Shown one piece after another: positions 40,409 through 49,712 of a stretch of 51,917 nt of DNA; within the stretch, counting starts at the first letter, position 1; each line of letters starts with the position of its first letter. A program made the position numbers and the translations under genes. The notes beneath the pieces were generated by a model, which saw nothing but the letters and a program-made list of their open reading frames with translations, ran no database searches and was not told where the DNA came from. The stretch is from an uncultured Saprospiraceae bacterium (GTDB taxonomy: Bacteria; Bacteroidota; Bacteroidia; Chitinophagales; Saprospiraceae): contig CAJQRD010000063.1 of the NCBI GenBank assembly GCA_905480605.1, positions 1 through 51,917 of the forward strand, read 5' to 3'.

Positions 40409-41764
40409 ATGAGAATTGAGAAAAAAGAGATAGATGCTTTAACAGCAGAGCTTACTTTAGTCATTGAAAAAGATGATTATCTTAATGATTACAATGATCA
40501 ATTAAAAACTTACAGACAAAAGGCCTCAATGAAGGGTTTTCGTAAAGGAAAGACCCCACTGGGTATGGTTAAAAAGATGTATGGTTCATCAGCTATGCAA
40601 GAAGCTGTTTCTAAGGTGTTGGGCAATAAAATCAATGATATCATTACAGGAGATGAGTATCAAATTATTGGTGAACCACTGTTTTTAGATGAAGACAATG
40701 TGCCAATTATAGACCATAACGACCCGCAAGAGTATTCATATCGATTTGAAATCGGCATGGAGCCAGAATTTGAAGTAAAAGGTGCATCAGATGGGGACAC
40801 ATACAGCCAATTCAACGTCATTGTAAGTGAAGAGATGATTAATGAAGAAGTTGAAGAGTTGAAAAAGAAATTTGGCAGTCAAGAGGATGTCGATGACAAA
40901 ATAGTAGAAAATGATGTTGTTTATTTTGCGGCAAAAGAACTTGATGGTAAGAAATTAAGAGAAGGTGGTGTTGAAACTGAATTTTCTTCGAGCGTAAAAA
41001 GTTTAGTTGATAAATATCAGAAGCAGTTATTAGAATCAAAAGTAGGAGACTCTATAGACTTTGATATTTTTCAGTTTGAAAAAGATTTAAGTGAAGAGAA
41101 TGTATATAAATACTTTCTAAAGAAAGAAAAGCCAGCAGAAGATGAAGCAGCGATTGGTAATATGTTCAAAGGGCAAATTGTTCGCGTTGTTAGAAGTAAG
41201 CCTTCAGAATTCAACCAAGAGCTTTTTGACAAGTACTTTGGGGAAAACGTTGTAAAATCGGAAGAAGAGGCAAGAGAAAAAGTAAAAGCTTATATTGGCG
41301 ACTATTTTAATAACGAAACTGTAAATTTTCTTAATAGAGAGATTATGGAAGGTTTGGTTGCGTCTAATATATTTGATTTACCAAAATCGTTTTTAAAGAA
41401 ATGGGTAAATCGTGAGAAGGAGATGCCTGAAGATCAGTTTGAAAACTTTATAACTGAGATGAAATGGAGAGTAATCAAGAAAAAATTGGTTAAAACATTC
41501 AAAGTTGAGGTTCAAGAACAAGAGATTTTAAATCATTTTGTTAATATGATAAAGAATTATTCTCCTTATATTGATGAAGCAACTTTGAAGAGTACAGCTT
41601 TTTCACTCATGAAAAACAGAGAACAAGTCAATTCTGCTATTGAGGCAGTAAGTAGTGGCAAGTTATTTGGTGAAATAAGAAAAGTGGTGAAGATTGATAA
41701 AACAGATATCGACCGAGAAGCGTTTTTGGAAAAAGTAAAAGAAATAAATAAGAGAATGCAATAA
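40409..41764 (+). CDS. tig: Trigger factor
   Basis: Trigger factor is the ribosome-bound chaperone that meets nascent chains at the exit tunnel. The 451 residues fit the family. The ribosome-docking signature GFRKGKTP is at 43-50 in the N-terminal domain. The middle region in place of an active peptidyl-prolyl isomerase is divergent, as usual in Bacteroidota, with acidic stretches. The C-terminal helical arms follow (EEAREKVKAYIGDYFNNETVNFLNREIMEGLV, then FKVEVQEQEILNHFVNMI). It lies 48 bases after the tRNA and 40 bases before clpP, the common tig-clpP-clpX order. Confidence 0.94.
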   Translation: MRIEKKEIDALTAELTLVIEKDDYLNDYNDQLKTYRQKASMKGFRKGKTPLGMVKKMYGSSAMQEAVSKVLGNKINDIITGDEYQIIGEPLFLDEDNVPIIDHNDPQEYSYRFEIGMEPEFEVKGASDGDTYSQFNVIVSEEMINEEVEELKKKFGSQEDVDDKIVENDVVYFAAKELDGKKLREGGVETEFSSSVKSLVDKYQKQLLESKVGDSIDFDIFQFEKDLSEENVYKYFLKKEKPAEDEAAIGNMFKGQIVRVVRSKPSEFNQELFDKYFGENVVKSEEEAREKVKAYIGDYFNNETVNFLNREIMEGLVASNIFDLPKSFLKKWVNREKEMPEDQFENFITEMKWRVIKKKLVKTFKVEVQEQEILNHFVNMIKNYSPYIDEATLKSTAFSLMKNREQVNSAIEAVSSGKLFGEIRKVVKIDKTDIDREAFLEKVKEINKRMQ

Positions 41765-41804
41765 ACCCAAATGGGATTGATGCGTTACTAATAAAAAATA
41801 GATT

Positions 41805-42512
41805 ATGTCCTTAACAAATGAGTTTAGAAAATATGCTACAAAGCATCTTAATTTGAATGCAGATGCGGTGAATCATCATATTGGTGCTGCAAGTATTCCA
41901 GGTATCACAGGTTTTACACCCCAAGTTATTGAGGAAAGGCAAATGAACGTGGTAGGGATGGATGTTTTCTCTAGACTTATGATGGATAGAATCATATTCT
42001 TAGGGGTTCCTATTAATGATTATGTTGCAAATGTTGTACAGGCGCAATTGTTGTTTTTAGAGTCAACAGATCCTAAAAGAGATATACAAATGTTTATCAA
42101 CAGTCCAGGTGGTTCTGTAATTTCTGGTTTAGGTATCTATGACACAATGCAATATGTTACACCTGATGTATCTACAATTTGTACGGGATTAGCAGCATCG
42201 ATGGGGTCTGTTTTATTGATGGCAGGTAAGGAAGGTAAGAGAACATGTCTACAACACAGTAGAGTTATGATTCACCAACCTTCTGGTGGAATGCAAGGGC
42301 AGTTTTCAGATATGGAGATAACATACAATCTTATTAAAGATTTAAAGAGAGAATTGTACACAATTATGGCAGATCATTCTGGTCAAGAATATGATAAAAT
42401 AGAAACGGATAGTAACCGTGACAATTGGATGACTGCAATTGAAGCTAAAGAATATGGTATTGTAGATGAGGTATTGACTAGAGATAATCCTCGTAAAACT
42501 GATAAAGCATAA
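41805..42512 (+). CDS. clpP: ATP-dependent Clp protease, proteolytic subunit
   Basis: ClpP forms the tetradecameric serine protease chamber used with ClpX. The 235 residues carry the catalytic triad: Ser132 in GLAASMGS, His157 in MIHQPSGG and Asp206 in NRDNWM. NSPGGSV near 99 and the N-terminal gate region [20 protein letters not shown] are as expected. The N-terminal extension of about 35 residues before the mature start is in the range of bacteroidete ClpP, where the propeptide is removed. The stop is two bases before the GTG of clpX, so the two are co-translated. Confidence 0.96.
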   Translation: MSLTNEFRKYATKHLNLNADAVNHHIGAASIPGITGFTPQVIEERQMNVVGMDVFSRLMMDRIIFLGVPINDYVANVVQAQLLFLESTDPKRDIQMFINSPGGSVISGLGIYDTMQYVTPDVSTICTGLAASMGSVLLMAGKEGKRTCLQHSRVMIHQPSGGMQGQFSDMEITYNLIKDLKRELYTIMADHSGQEYDKIETDSNRDNWMTAIEAKEYGIVDEVLTRDNPRKTDKA

Positions 42513-42514
42513 CC

Positions 42515-43759
42515 GTGGCAACAAGTAAAAATAAAGGACAAAAATGCTCTTTTTGTGGAAGAGATAAAAAAGATACACTCTTATTAATAGCTGGAGTGGA
42601 AGGTCATATTTGTGAAGCATGTGTTGAGCAAGCTTTCGAAATAGTAGATGAAGAGCTAGGGTCAAAGTCCAAATCTAAAAGCAATTATAACTTTAAATTG
42701 CCAACAGGAGCGACTCCAGCAAAAATTAAGATGTTTCTCGATCAATATATTATTGGTCAAAATGAATCTAAAAAATATCTATCTGTAAGTGTTTATAATC
42801 ACTACAAAAGATTAAACCAGAAATCTACAGATGAAATCGAGATTGAAAAATCTAATGTTTTATTTATAGGTCAGACAGGAACTGGAAAAACATTATTAGC
42901 TAAGACTATAGCTAGATACTTGAATGTTCCTTTTTCAATTGTTGATGCAACTGTTTTTACTGAGGCCGGATATGTTGGTGAAGATGTTGAGAGTATGTTG
43001 AGTAGACTTCTACAGGCTGCTGATTATAACGTTGAAGCTGCTCAAAAAGGAATTGTCTACATCGATGAGATCGATAAAATTGCACGAAAAAGAGACAATC
43101 CTTCAATTACAAGAGATGTTTCTGGAGAAGGAGTTCAGCAAGCGTTGTTGAAAATGCTTGAAGGAACAGAAGTGAACGTGCCTCCATATGGTGGTCGTAA
43201 GCATCCGGAGCAAAAGATGATTCAGGTGAATACAAGTAATATCCTATTTATTATGGGTGGTGCATTTGACGGAATTAGTAAAATTATCGCCAAGCGACTT
43301 AACACGCAAGTAATAGGATTTAACAATAAGAAAGAGGATCTGACAAACGAAGAAAATCTTCTGAAATATGTATCTCATCAAGATCTTAAATCATATGGTT
43401 TGATACCTGAGTTAATTGGCCGTATGCCAGTCCTGACATATTTGAATCCACTTGATAAGGAGACTTTGATAAGAATTATATCTGAACCGAAAAACGCTTT
43501 AATTAAACAATATCAAAAACTCTTTGAGTTGGAAGGTATTAAACTAATTATTGAGGATGATGCGGTTGATTTTATAGCAGAAATGGCACTTGAATATAAA
43601 TTGGGGGCAAGGGGACTAAGATCAATAATGGAGGCAATCCTGACTGATGCTATGTTTGAATTACCTTCGCAGTCAGAAATAAAAGAGTTTTCTGTTGACA
43701 AAATATATGCATCAGAACAACTTAAAAGATCAGCAATAGCTAAATTGAAAGTCGCGTAA
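42515..43759 (+). CDS. clpX: ATP-dependent Clp protease, unfoldase subunit
   Basis: ClpX is the AAA+ unfoldase that feeds substrates to ClpP. The 414 residues start with GTG at 42515. The zinc finger is present (Cys11, Cys14, Cys33, Cys36), then Walker A GQTGTGKT at 119-126, Walker [10 protein letters not shown], and the pore-loop [14 protein letters not shown] in the middle is the loop that docks in ClpP, and ELIGRMPV and GARGLRSI are the sensor motifs. Two bases after clpP, with a shared terminator with glyA on the other side. Confidence 0.96.
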   Translation: MATSKNKGQKCSFCGRDKKDTLLLIAGVEGHICEACVEQAFEIVDEELGSKSKSKSNYNFKLPTGATPAKIKMFLDQYIIGQNESKKYLSVSVYNHYKRLNQKSTDEIEIEKSNVLFIGQTGTGKTLLAKTIARYLNVPFSIVDATVFTEAGYVGEDVESMLSRLLQAADYNVEAAQKGIVYIDEIDKIARKRDNPSITRDVSGEGVQQALLKMLEGTEVNVPPYGGRKHPEQKMIQVNTSNILFIMGGAFDGISKIIAKRLNTQVIGFNNKKEDLTNEENLLKYVSHQDLKSYGLIPELIGRMPVLTYLNPLDKETLIRIISEPKNALIKQYQKLFELEGIKLIIEDDAVDFIAEMALEYKLGARGLRSIMEAILTDAMFELPSQSEIKEFSVDKIYASEQLKRSAIAKLKVA

Positions 43760-43790
43760 TAGAACTAGAGGCTAGATGTTTATACCACAT

Positions 43791-43826
43791 AAAAAAAGCT
43801 TTTGCAACATGCAAAAGCTTTTTTTT
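43791..43826. terminator. Bidirectional terminator between clpX and glyA
   Basis: AAAAAAAGCTTTTGC (43791-43805) and GCAAAAGCTTTTTTT (43811-43825) form a perfect 15-base stem around AACAT. Both strands end in T runs, so it can stop clpX and glyA transcripts. Confidence 0.93.
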
Positions 43827-43851
43827 ATGCTACAATTTATTTTTAGACTTT

Positions 43852-45123
43852 TCAGTCGTTGTACAAACTAAAATCTTCCATTGTAGTGTTTACTTGTTTT
43901 TTTATTTCAGCAATCACATTAGAATTGTCAGGATTCAAAATTATTTCATCAACCCATTCTACTATTTGTTCACAATGAGACTCTACCAATCCTCTTGTCG
44001 TAATTGCAGCAGTCCCAATGCGTATTCCTGAGGTGACAAATGGACTTTTGTCATCAAAAGGAACCATGTTTTTATTTACAGTAATATCGGCTTTTACCAA
44101 TGCGTTTTCTGCGTCCTTTCCTGTAATATTTTTTGATCTTAGGTCAATCAGCATCAGGTGGTTTTCAGTTCCTCCAGAAGTGATTTGATATCCTTTTTCA
44201 AGAAAAGCCTTTGACATAGCTTGAGCATTTTTTATAACCTGTTGCCCATATATTTTAAATGAATCCTCTTGTGCTTCTTTAAAAGCAATTGCTTTTCCAG
44301 CAATTACATGTTCTAATGGACCACCTTGCATGCCAGGAAAGACAGCACTATTTAATATTGATGACATTTGAAGTAGATTGCCTTTCTTTGTTGTTTTACC
44401 CCAAGGATTTTCAAAGTCTTTCCCCATCATGATGATGCCTCCTCTAGGGCCCCTAAGTGTCTTGTGTGTCGTAGAACTTATAATATGACAATGGGGTAGA
44501 GGATCATTCAATAAGTTAGCTGCGATCAATCCAGCAGGGTGAGCAATATCAGCTAATAATAAAGCGTCAACCGAATCAGCAATTTCTCTAAACCTTTTAT
44601 AATCCCAATCTCTTGGGTAGGCGGAAGCTCCACAGATGATAAGTTTAGGTTTTTGCAGTTGTGCAATTTTTGACACCTTATCCATATCGATAATACCGGA
44701 TTCTTGTTCAACTCCATAAAAGACAGGATTATAAACTTTTCCAGAAAAGTTGACAGGTGACCCATGAGATAAGTGGCCCCCATGCGACAAGTCAAAACCT
44801 AATATTGTATCTCCTGGCTGAAGTAGCGCTAAGAAAATTGCGGCATTTGCTTGAGCTCCAGAATGTGGTTGCACATTGGCATATTCTGCACCAAAGAGAT
44901 TTTTAAGTCTGTCAATCGCCAATTGTTCTACTTGATCAACAAATTGACAACCTCCATAGTATCTTTTACCTGGATATCCTTCTGCATATTTGTTGGTAAG
45001 GCAGCTACCCATAGCAGACATAACATTTTGACTTGTAAAGTTTTCAGATGCAATTAGCTCTACTCCTTCGCGTTGTCTTTGTAATTCCTTGTTTATCAGG
45101 TCATTAATTTCCTTATCTGGCAT
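43852..45123 (-). CDS. glyA: Serine hydroxymethyltransferase
   Basis: GlyA converts serine and tetrahydrofolate to glycine and 5,10-methylene-tetrahydrofolate, with pyridoxal phosphate as cofactor, in the cytosol. The 423 residues are typical. [10 protein letters not shown] at 22-31, [15 protein letters not shown] at 44-58, and the PLP lysine Lys221 in [13 protein letters not shown] are present, together with DIAHPAGL at 192-199. ATG at 45121-45123. A possible -7 box TATTTTTG lies at 45165-45172 on this strand, overlapping the T run of the terminator of the former neighbour. The C-terminus is complete, at a bidirectional terminator shared with clpX. Confidence 0.97.
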   Translation of the reverse strand: MPDKEINDLINKELQRQREGVELIASENFTSQNVMSAMGSCLTNKYAEGYPGKRYYGGCQFVDQVEQLAIDRLKNLFGAEYANVQPHSGAQANAAIFLALLQPGDTILGFDLSHGGHLSHGSPVNFSGKVYNPVFYGVEQESGIIDMDKVSKIAQLQKPKLIICGASAYPRDWDYKRFREIADSVDALLLADIAHPAGLIAANLLNDPLPHCHIISSTTHKTLRGPRGGIIMMGKDFENPWGKTTKKGNLLQMSSILNSAVFPGMQGGPLEHVIAGKAIAFKEAQEDSFKIYGQQVIKNAQAMSKAFLEKGYQITSGGTENHLMLIDLRSKNITGKDAENALVKADITVNKNMVPFDDKSPFVTSGIRIGTAAITTRGLVESHCEQIVEWVDEIILNPDNSNVIAEIKKQVNTTMEDFSLYND

Positions 45124-45164
45124 ATATGTATTCTGTAGGTACTAACTTGTTTTGTAATAACACT

Positions 45165-45203
45165 CAAAAATAGAAAAGCCCTGCTGATTCTCCGCAAGGC
45201 TTT
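45165..45203 (-). terminator. Terminator-like hairpin, minus strand, left by the OmpA-like pseudogene
   Basis: GCAAGGCTTT (45194-45203) pairs with AAAGCCCTGC (45175-45184) with one mismatch, and on the minus strand the stem runs into TTTTCTATTTTT. The hairpin lies just after the ancestral stop of the pseudogene at 45230. The last part, read as TATTTTTG (45172-45165), is also a -7 candidate for glyA. Confidence 0.55.
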
Positions 45204-45229
45204 CTAATTATTTTGAAATCAATATTTGA

Positions 45230-45655
45230 TTATTCAACTCCTTAAGCTCTTAAAGTTTTAAAGTCAAGGTTACTTCTGGTAATCCATTGTCTTTTTGAAA
45301 CTTAACTAAAGCTGCTTTTGATGTTCTTCCGAATACAGCTACAGCATCCGCACTTCCTATTCTATAACCTCTATCAATCAGTGCTTTTTTTAGCTTTATG
45401 TAGATTGATCAGTTTTGGTTGGCAGCACAAACAACTTGCTTGCATTCAGTAAATCCACCTTTTCTAACAAATTCTGTTCCTCTGTTTTGTTTTCTTCCTT
45501 CTGCGGTGTCATTAGATGCAATTGGAGAAGATTCTTCTCTATCATTTATCCTATTCGGCTAGCAGCAATACCTCTTGAAAACAATGCATGATAAACAGTC
45601 TTCTCCTCCCTTAGAATCAGTATGTCCTATCAAACCAATAGTCATTAAAGTGCCA
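45230..45655 (-). pseudogene. Decayed OmpA / peptidoglycan-binding-like gene fragment
   Basis: The gap between glyA and the HD gene holds minus-strand remnants in changing frames. In order: MTIGLIGHTDSKGGE (about 45602-45646); then, after an apparent deletion and frame change, VYHALFSRGIAASRIG (about 45550-45598); a frame change; ESSPIASNDTAEGRKQNR and KGGFTECKQVVCAANQN (about 45412-45547); a stop; KALIDRGYRIGS and FGRTSKAALVKFQKDNGLP (down to about 45274); and after one more shift GNLDFKTLRA, stop, GVE. GHTDS, RGI, and NDTAEGRKQNR are OmpA C-terminal motifs, and the last part resembles a peptidoglycan-binding type 1 domain. At least three frame changes and two in-frame stops show it is not functional. 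No N-terminal barrel or signal remains. Confidence 0.85.
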
Positions 45656-45683
45656 TTTTATCCAGAATGTGCTCGAAAACAAT

Positions 45684-46880
45684 TTATTTTATTTTTGGAA
45701 AGCATATATAGTGCTTTGTAATCTCCTTTACATTAACAACGACTTCAAGAAATTCGGATATAGGTTTTACCAAACCTTGTTTAGTTAATATGTTAATCTC
45801 ATGATTTTCATTGTTATACGCTCTTGATTTTTCGACCCCTTCTATCATTAAGTGTTTAATGAGATCATCATTTAGTCCGTATTTTTTTTTCAAATTTTGT
45901 CGAATATCATCTTTCCGATCTTTTGAAACAGGAGATTTGTCTAAGATGACCTTAAATAAGTTTCTATTTAAGATACCTTGCGATAACACATTTAGGATAG
46001 GATCAGCAAATTTATCAGCAGCTTTTAAATTCTGATAAACGTCAACGTCATCTAGTTTTGTAAAGCTATTAAGACGTTCACTATCGATTAGACTGTTAAA
46101 ACGCAGTAAAGTCACTAAAACTGAACTGGAATCGTCAATTTTATTTTCATTTACAACCTGCTTTAGTCTGATTATATAGCTTTTTAGCATCTGTTCTGCG
46201 ACTAAAGATGTTTTATGTAAATAGACTTGCCAATACATAATATGCCTCGCAATTAGAAATTTCTGAATAGAAAATATACCCTTTTCTTCTACAACTAGTT
46301 GATTATCAACTACATTTAGCATTGATATGATGCGGTTGTAACCTACGACTCCCTCCGCAACTCCAGAAAAATAACTATCTCTTGTGAGATAATCGAGCCT
46401 ATCAACATCCAATTGGTTTGAAACCAACTGAGTCAAATATTTTTTAAAATATTTTCCTTCAAATATTTCGATTCCGGTGCTTAATTGACCTTCAAACTCA
46501 ATATTTAACCTTTTCATGAGCTCTAAGGAAAGGTTTTCATGAGAGGTTTTAAGAATTAAACCCTCTAGAGCATGTGAAAAAGGGCCATGCCCAACATCGT
46601 GTAATAAAATAGCGATACAAGCCCCTAAATACTCTTCATCAGATGTTTTATGTCCTTTGTTTCTTAAAGTTTGAATTGCGGTAGTCATCAAATGCAAGGC
46701 ACCAAGGGCATGACTAAAACGTGTATGTGTGGCTCCAGGATATACGTAAGTGGATAAACCCATTTGTGAAATCCTGCGCAATCTCTGAAAATAAGGATGG
46801 TCAATTATATCATAGATCAGATCAAATGGAAAGGAAATCAGACCATAAATAGGATCATTTATTATTTTTCTCTTATTCAT
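45684..46880 (-). CDS. HD-domain phosphohydrolase
   Basis: The preferred start is the ATG at 46878-46880 (MNKRKIINDPIYG), the normal N-terminus of this family; an ATG at 46907 would add nine residues. The protein of 398 residues has the HD site: His57 in HTRFSHALG, His94-Asp95 in LLHDVGHGPFSHALE, and a later Asp in DVDRLDYLTRDS, as in dNTP triphosphohydrolase and SAMHD1-like enzymes. MYWQVYLHKTSLVAEQML and RLKQVV are also typical. It probably hydrolyses a nucleotide phosphate; the substrate is unknown. It is divergent from porX across about 110 bases. Confidence 0.88.
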   Translation of the reverse strand: MNKRKIINDPIYGLISFPFDLIYDIIDHPYFQRLRRISQMGLSTYVYPGATHTRFSHALGALHLMTTAIQTLRNKGHKTSDEEYLGACIAILLHDVGHGPFSHALEGLILKTSHENLSLELMKRLNIEFEGQLSTGIEIFEGKYFKKYLTQLVSNQLDVDRLDYLTRDSYFSGVAEGVVGYNRIISMLNVVDNQLVVEEKGIFSIQKFLIARHIMYWQVYLHKTSLVAEQMLKSYIIRLKQVVNENKIDDSSSVLVTLLRFNSLIDSERLNSFTKLDDVDVYQNLKAADKFADPILNVLSQGILNRNLFKVILDKSPVSKDRKDDIRQNLKKKYGLNDDLIKHLMIEGVEKSRAYNNENHEINILTKQGLVKPISEFLEVVVNVKEITKHYICFPKIK

Positions 46881-46952
46881 ATACATAAAGGTACTATATG
46901 ATGACATTAAACCGTTCGATAGTGGATTAATTAAACTTGAATTTTTTTTATT

Positions 46953-46972
46953 GAGATAAAAATCTCTTTTTT
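46953..46972 (+). terminator. Small terminator-like hairpin in the porX leader
   Basis: GAGAT, AAAA, ATCTC form a five-base-pair hairpin followed by TTTTTT, ending 19 bases before the porX ATG. It may be an attenuator, a weak terminator facing the divergent promoter, or only chance in AT-rich DNA. Confidence 0.4.
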
Positions 46973-46991
46973 ATAGAAATTAAAACAATAC

Positions 46992-48545
46992 ATGGCAAAT
47001 ATCAAAATTTTGTGGGCTGATGATGAGATAGATTTACTAAAACCTCAACTATTTTTTTTAGAGAAAAAAGGTTATGAAGTGATTCAAGTAACTAATGGCT
47101 ATGATGCTTTAGATGTGTTGGATGAGGAAAATGATATAGAATGTGTGTTTTTAGATGAATCAATGCCCGGTATAACTGGTTTGGAAACTTTGGAGAAAAT
47201 CAGAGAGAAGAATAAAACAGTACCCATTGTTATGATCACCAAAAATGAGGCTGAAGATTTGATGGAGCAAGCTATAGGCTCTCAAATAAATGACTATTTG
47301 ATCAAACCGGTAAATCCCAATCAAATTTTATTGTCTTTGAAAAGAATAATTGACAATAAGAGGTTGGTCAGTGAAAAGACAGCATCTGATTACCAGCAGG
47401 AATTTAGAAATATCGCTATGGATATTAATAGCGGACTTAATAAAGAAGAATGGGTGAGTCTTAATTCTAGAATCATCGATTGGGAAATAAGACTAGATAA
47501 TTCTGATAATGAATCCATGAAGGGGATTTTAGAAATGCAAAAAAAGGAAGCCAATAAAACCTTTTCTAAATTTATTGACAATCAATATGAAGATTGGATC
47601 AGAGATAATAATGGACCTGTTATGTCACATAATTTATTTAGAGAATACCTCTTTCCTAAACTAAGCCAAACGCAATCAAATGTTGTTGTGTTATTTGACA
47701 ATTTAAGGTTTGATCAATGGAAGATTTTAGAACCTATAATTACAGAACAATTTCGGTTGATTGAAGAGAAAACCTTCTTCTCAATTTTGCCTACTGCTAC
47801 CCAGTATTCTCGTAATGCTATTTTTGCTGGTATGCTACCGAGGGATATAGAAAAAACTTTCCCAGATAAGTGGTTAAATGATAATGAAAAAGGAGGTAAG
47901 AATCAACATGAGGATTTCTTTTTAGGTAAACAAATAGATCGAACAATAAATAAAGAACTCAAGTGGCATTATGTCAAGGTTAGAAATATAAATGATGCGC
48001 GCTTATTGCAAGACAATATTCATAATTATTTAAAAAATGATTTGACTGTTATTGTCTATAATTTCATAGATATGTTATCTCATGCAAGAACTGAGATGGA
48101 GGTGTTGAAAGAGCTCGCAGCAGATGAAAAAGCATATCGATCTTTAACAAAATCTTGGTTTTTGAATTCGCCGATTTGGAATGCATTGCAAACGCTAGCT
48201 GAAAAAAATATTAAGTTGTTTATAACAACAGATCATGGTACAATAAGGGTTAGTCAACCTTCGAAAGTCCTTGCAGATAAGGAAACTTCTACAAATTTGA
48301 GATATAAAGTTGGTAAAAACCTCAGATTTAAAGGCGGGGATGTTTATGAGGCCCAAAAGCCAAATTCTGTTGGTCTACCTATGCCAAACATAAGTTCAAG
48401 ATATATTTTTGCCAAGGAAGATTCTTTCTTCCTATATCCGAATAGTTACTCTTATTATAACAATTTGTATACTGATACATTTCAACATGGAGGGATTTCT
48501 TTAGAAGAAATAATATGTCCATTTATTGAATTAGAAAGTAAGTAA
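46992..48545 (+). CDS. porX: T9SS response regulator PorX with PglZ domain
   Basis: PorX, with the kinase PorY, controls T9SS gene expression in Porphyromonas and related bacteria. The 517 residues start with a receiver domain: Asp10-Asp11 acidic pocket, phospho-acceptor Asp55 in VFLDESMPG, Thr83 and Lys105 (YLIKPVNP). A linker helix leads to a PglZ-type alkaline-phosphatase-fold domain from about 200: LFDNLRFDQW (metal-site Asp), FSILPTATQYSRNAIFAGMLP, TTDHGTI and FQHGGISLEEIICPFIEL. That two-domain layout defines PorX. There is no DNA-binding domain. The gene is about 10 kb from gldKLMN, and porY is not in the window. Confidence 0.95.
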   Translation: MANIKILWADDEIDLLKPQLFFLEKKGYEVIQVTNGYDALDVLDEENDIECVFLDESMPGITGLETLEKIREKNKTVPIVMITKNEAEDLMEQAIGSQINDYLIKPVNPNQILLSLKRIIDNKRLVSEKTASDYQQEFRNIAMDINSGLNKEEWVSLNSRIIDWEIRLDNSDNESMKGILEMQKKEANKTFSKFIDNQYEDWIRDNNGPVMSHNLFREYLFPKLSQTQSNVVVLFDNLRFDQWKILEPIITEQFRLIEEKTFFSILPTATQYSRNAIFAGMLPRDIEKTFPDKWLNDNEKGGKNQHEDFFLGKQIDRTINKELKWHYVKVRNINDARLLQDNIHNYLKNDLTVIVYNFIDMLSHARTEMEVLKELAADEKAYRSLTKSWFLNSPIWNALQTLAEKNIKLFITTDHGTIRVSQPSKVLADKETSTNLRYKVGKNLRFKGGDVYEAQKPNSVGLPMPNISSRYIFAKEDSFFLYPNSYSYYNNLYTDTFQHGGISLEEIICPFIELESK

Positions 48546-48683
48546 AGTACGATATAACGGTTTGGTAATAGGTGTCTATTTTACACTTTAAAAATAATTA
48601 TAAAATTGACATCCTAATATACTTTTTATTCTGTGAATAATACCATTTAATACAGTAAAAAACATTACGAAAATTTTTAAATA

Positions 48684-49496
48684 TTAATTGTCGCTTTGGT
48701 ATTTTTTTACTGCTCTTTTTGAAACATGTATACTGATTTCATAAAGAACAAGAATTGGTATACCAATAAGGATTTGAGTGATAACTTCAGGTGGTGTAAT
48801 TATAGCTGCAAATATCAATATTACTACTATAGAGTGCTTGCGGTATTTCCTCATAAACTCTGGAGTCAAAAGCCCAATTCTCGATAAGAAATAGACTATA
48901 ATTGGTAGCTCAAAAACAAAACCTGTAGGTACTGTGAACATTGTGAGGTAATTGACATACGAAGCTAAACTGGTGGTGTCATTTACCAATACTTCATCTA
49001 GTGATAATGAATATCCAGCAAGGAACTTTATTGCAAATGGAGCTATGATGAAAAAACCGAAAAGTATACCTGAAATAAATAGACTTGAACAAATAGTTAC
49101 CATTCCTCTAGCTGCTTTTTGTTCCTTCTTATAGAGTCCTGGCTTTATGAATTTCCAAAGTTCAAAAAAAATATAAGGAATAGAGATAGTTATTCCTAAC
49201 CAAAAAGATACCTTTAAATGTGTAAAGAATTTCTCGCCAAACTCCCTAGGTACTATGTCAAAATCTGGTGGTGTAAAACATAAGAAATCAGCTAAACCAC
49301 ATAATACCCGATAAGTTAGAAAACTATCCTTTTTGTGAGCAAATACTATTTCTTCAAATACGAAATCTTTAAATAGGAAAACCATTACAGCAAAGAATAT
49401 TACTGATCCTAATGAACGAATAATATGCCATCTCAATTCTTCAAGATGCTCTAGAAAAGACATTTCTTCTTCTGTACTTTTTGTTTTTTCCGCCAT
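48684..49496 (-). CDS. tatC: Twin-arginine translocase subunit TatC
   Basis: TatC is the inner-membrane receptor for folded proteins with twin-arginine signals. I choose the ATG at 49494-49496 (MAEKTKSTEEEMSFLEHLEELRW); an in-frame ATG at 49520 would add eight residues. The protein has 270 residues and six membrane segments. FLEHLEELRWHIIRS is the N-terminal signature, and FWLGITISIPYIFFELWKFIKPGLYKKEQK, the first periplasmic loop and following helix, is strongly conserved. AAIITPPEVITQILIGIPILVLYEISI is near the C-terminus. No tatA gene is beside it. Confidence 0.95.
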   Translation of the reverse strand: MAEKTKSTEEEMSFLEHLEELRWHIIRSLGSVIFFAVMVFLFKDFVFEEIVFAHKKDSFLTYRVLCGLADFLCFTPPDFDIVPREFGEKFFTHLKVSFWLGITISIPYIFFELWKFIKPGLYKKEQKAARGMVTICSSLFISGILFGFFIIAPFAIKFLAGYSLSLDEVLVNDTTSLASYVNYLTMFTVPTGFVFELPIIVYFLSRIGLLTPEFMRKYRKHSIVVILIFAAIITPPEVITQILIGIPILVLYEISIHVSKRAVKKYQSDN

Positions 49497-49656
49497 AACA
49501 GGGAACAAATTTAGATTCATATTCTATAACATTCTACTTTTTGCTTTCTTTTTTTACAAATGAAGTATTATAGGTATCAGTATGTCTAAACTTCACACTG
49601 ATAAGTATATGTTTCTAGGGTAGACTTCTATCAAATAGCAATATATTAGTGAACTA

Positions 49657-49687
49657 TTTGTTCTCGATGTGCTTTTATATACCTTTG
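49657..49687 (+). promoter_or_regulatory. Promoter of the Ca/Na antiporter gene
   Basis: TTTG at 49657-49660, a 19-base spacer and TACCTTTG at 49680-49687 match the Bacteroidota consensus exactly. The TTG start follows 25 bases later. Confidence 0.75.
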
Positions 49688-49712
49688 TTGTTTATAAATT
49701 TAAATTGAGCCT

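Noticed and set aside
42342-42665. 107-residue minus-strand open frame across clpP and clpX
   Set aside because: Antisense to two well-identified genes; no support of its own.
46881-46907. N-terminal extension of the HD-domain protein (start at 46907)
   Set aside because: The extra nine residues do not fit the family N-terminus (MNKRKIINDP), and the shorter start leaves room for promoters between the divergent genes.
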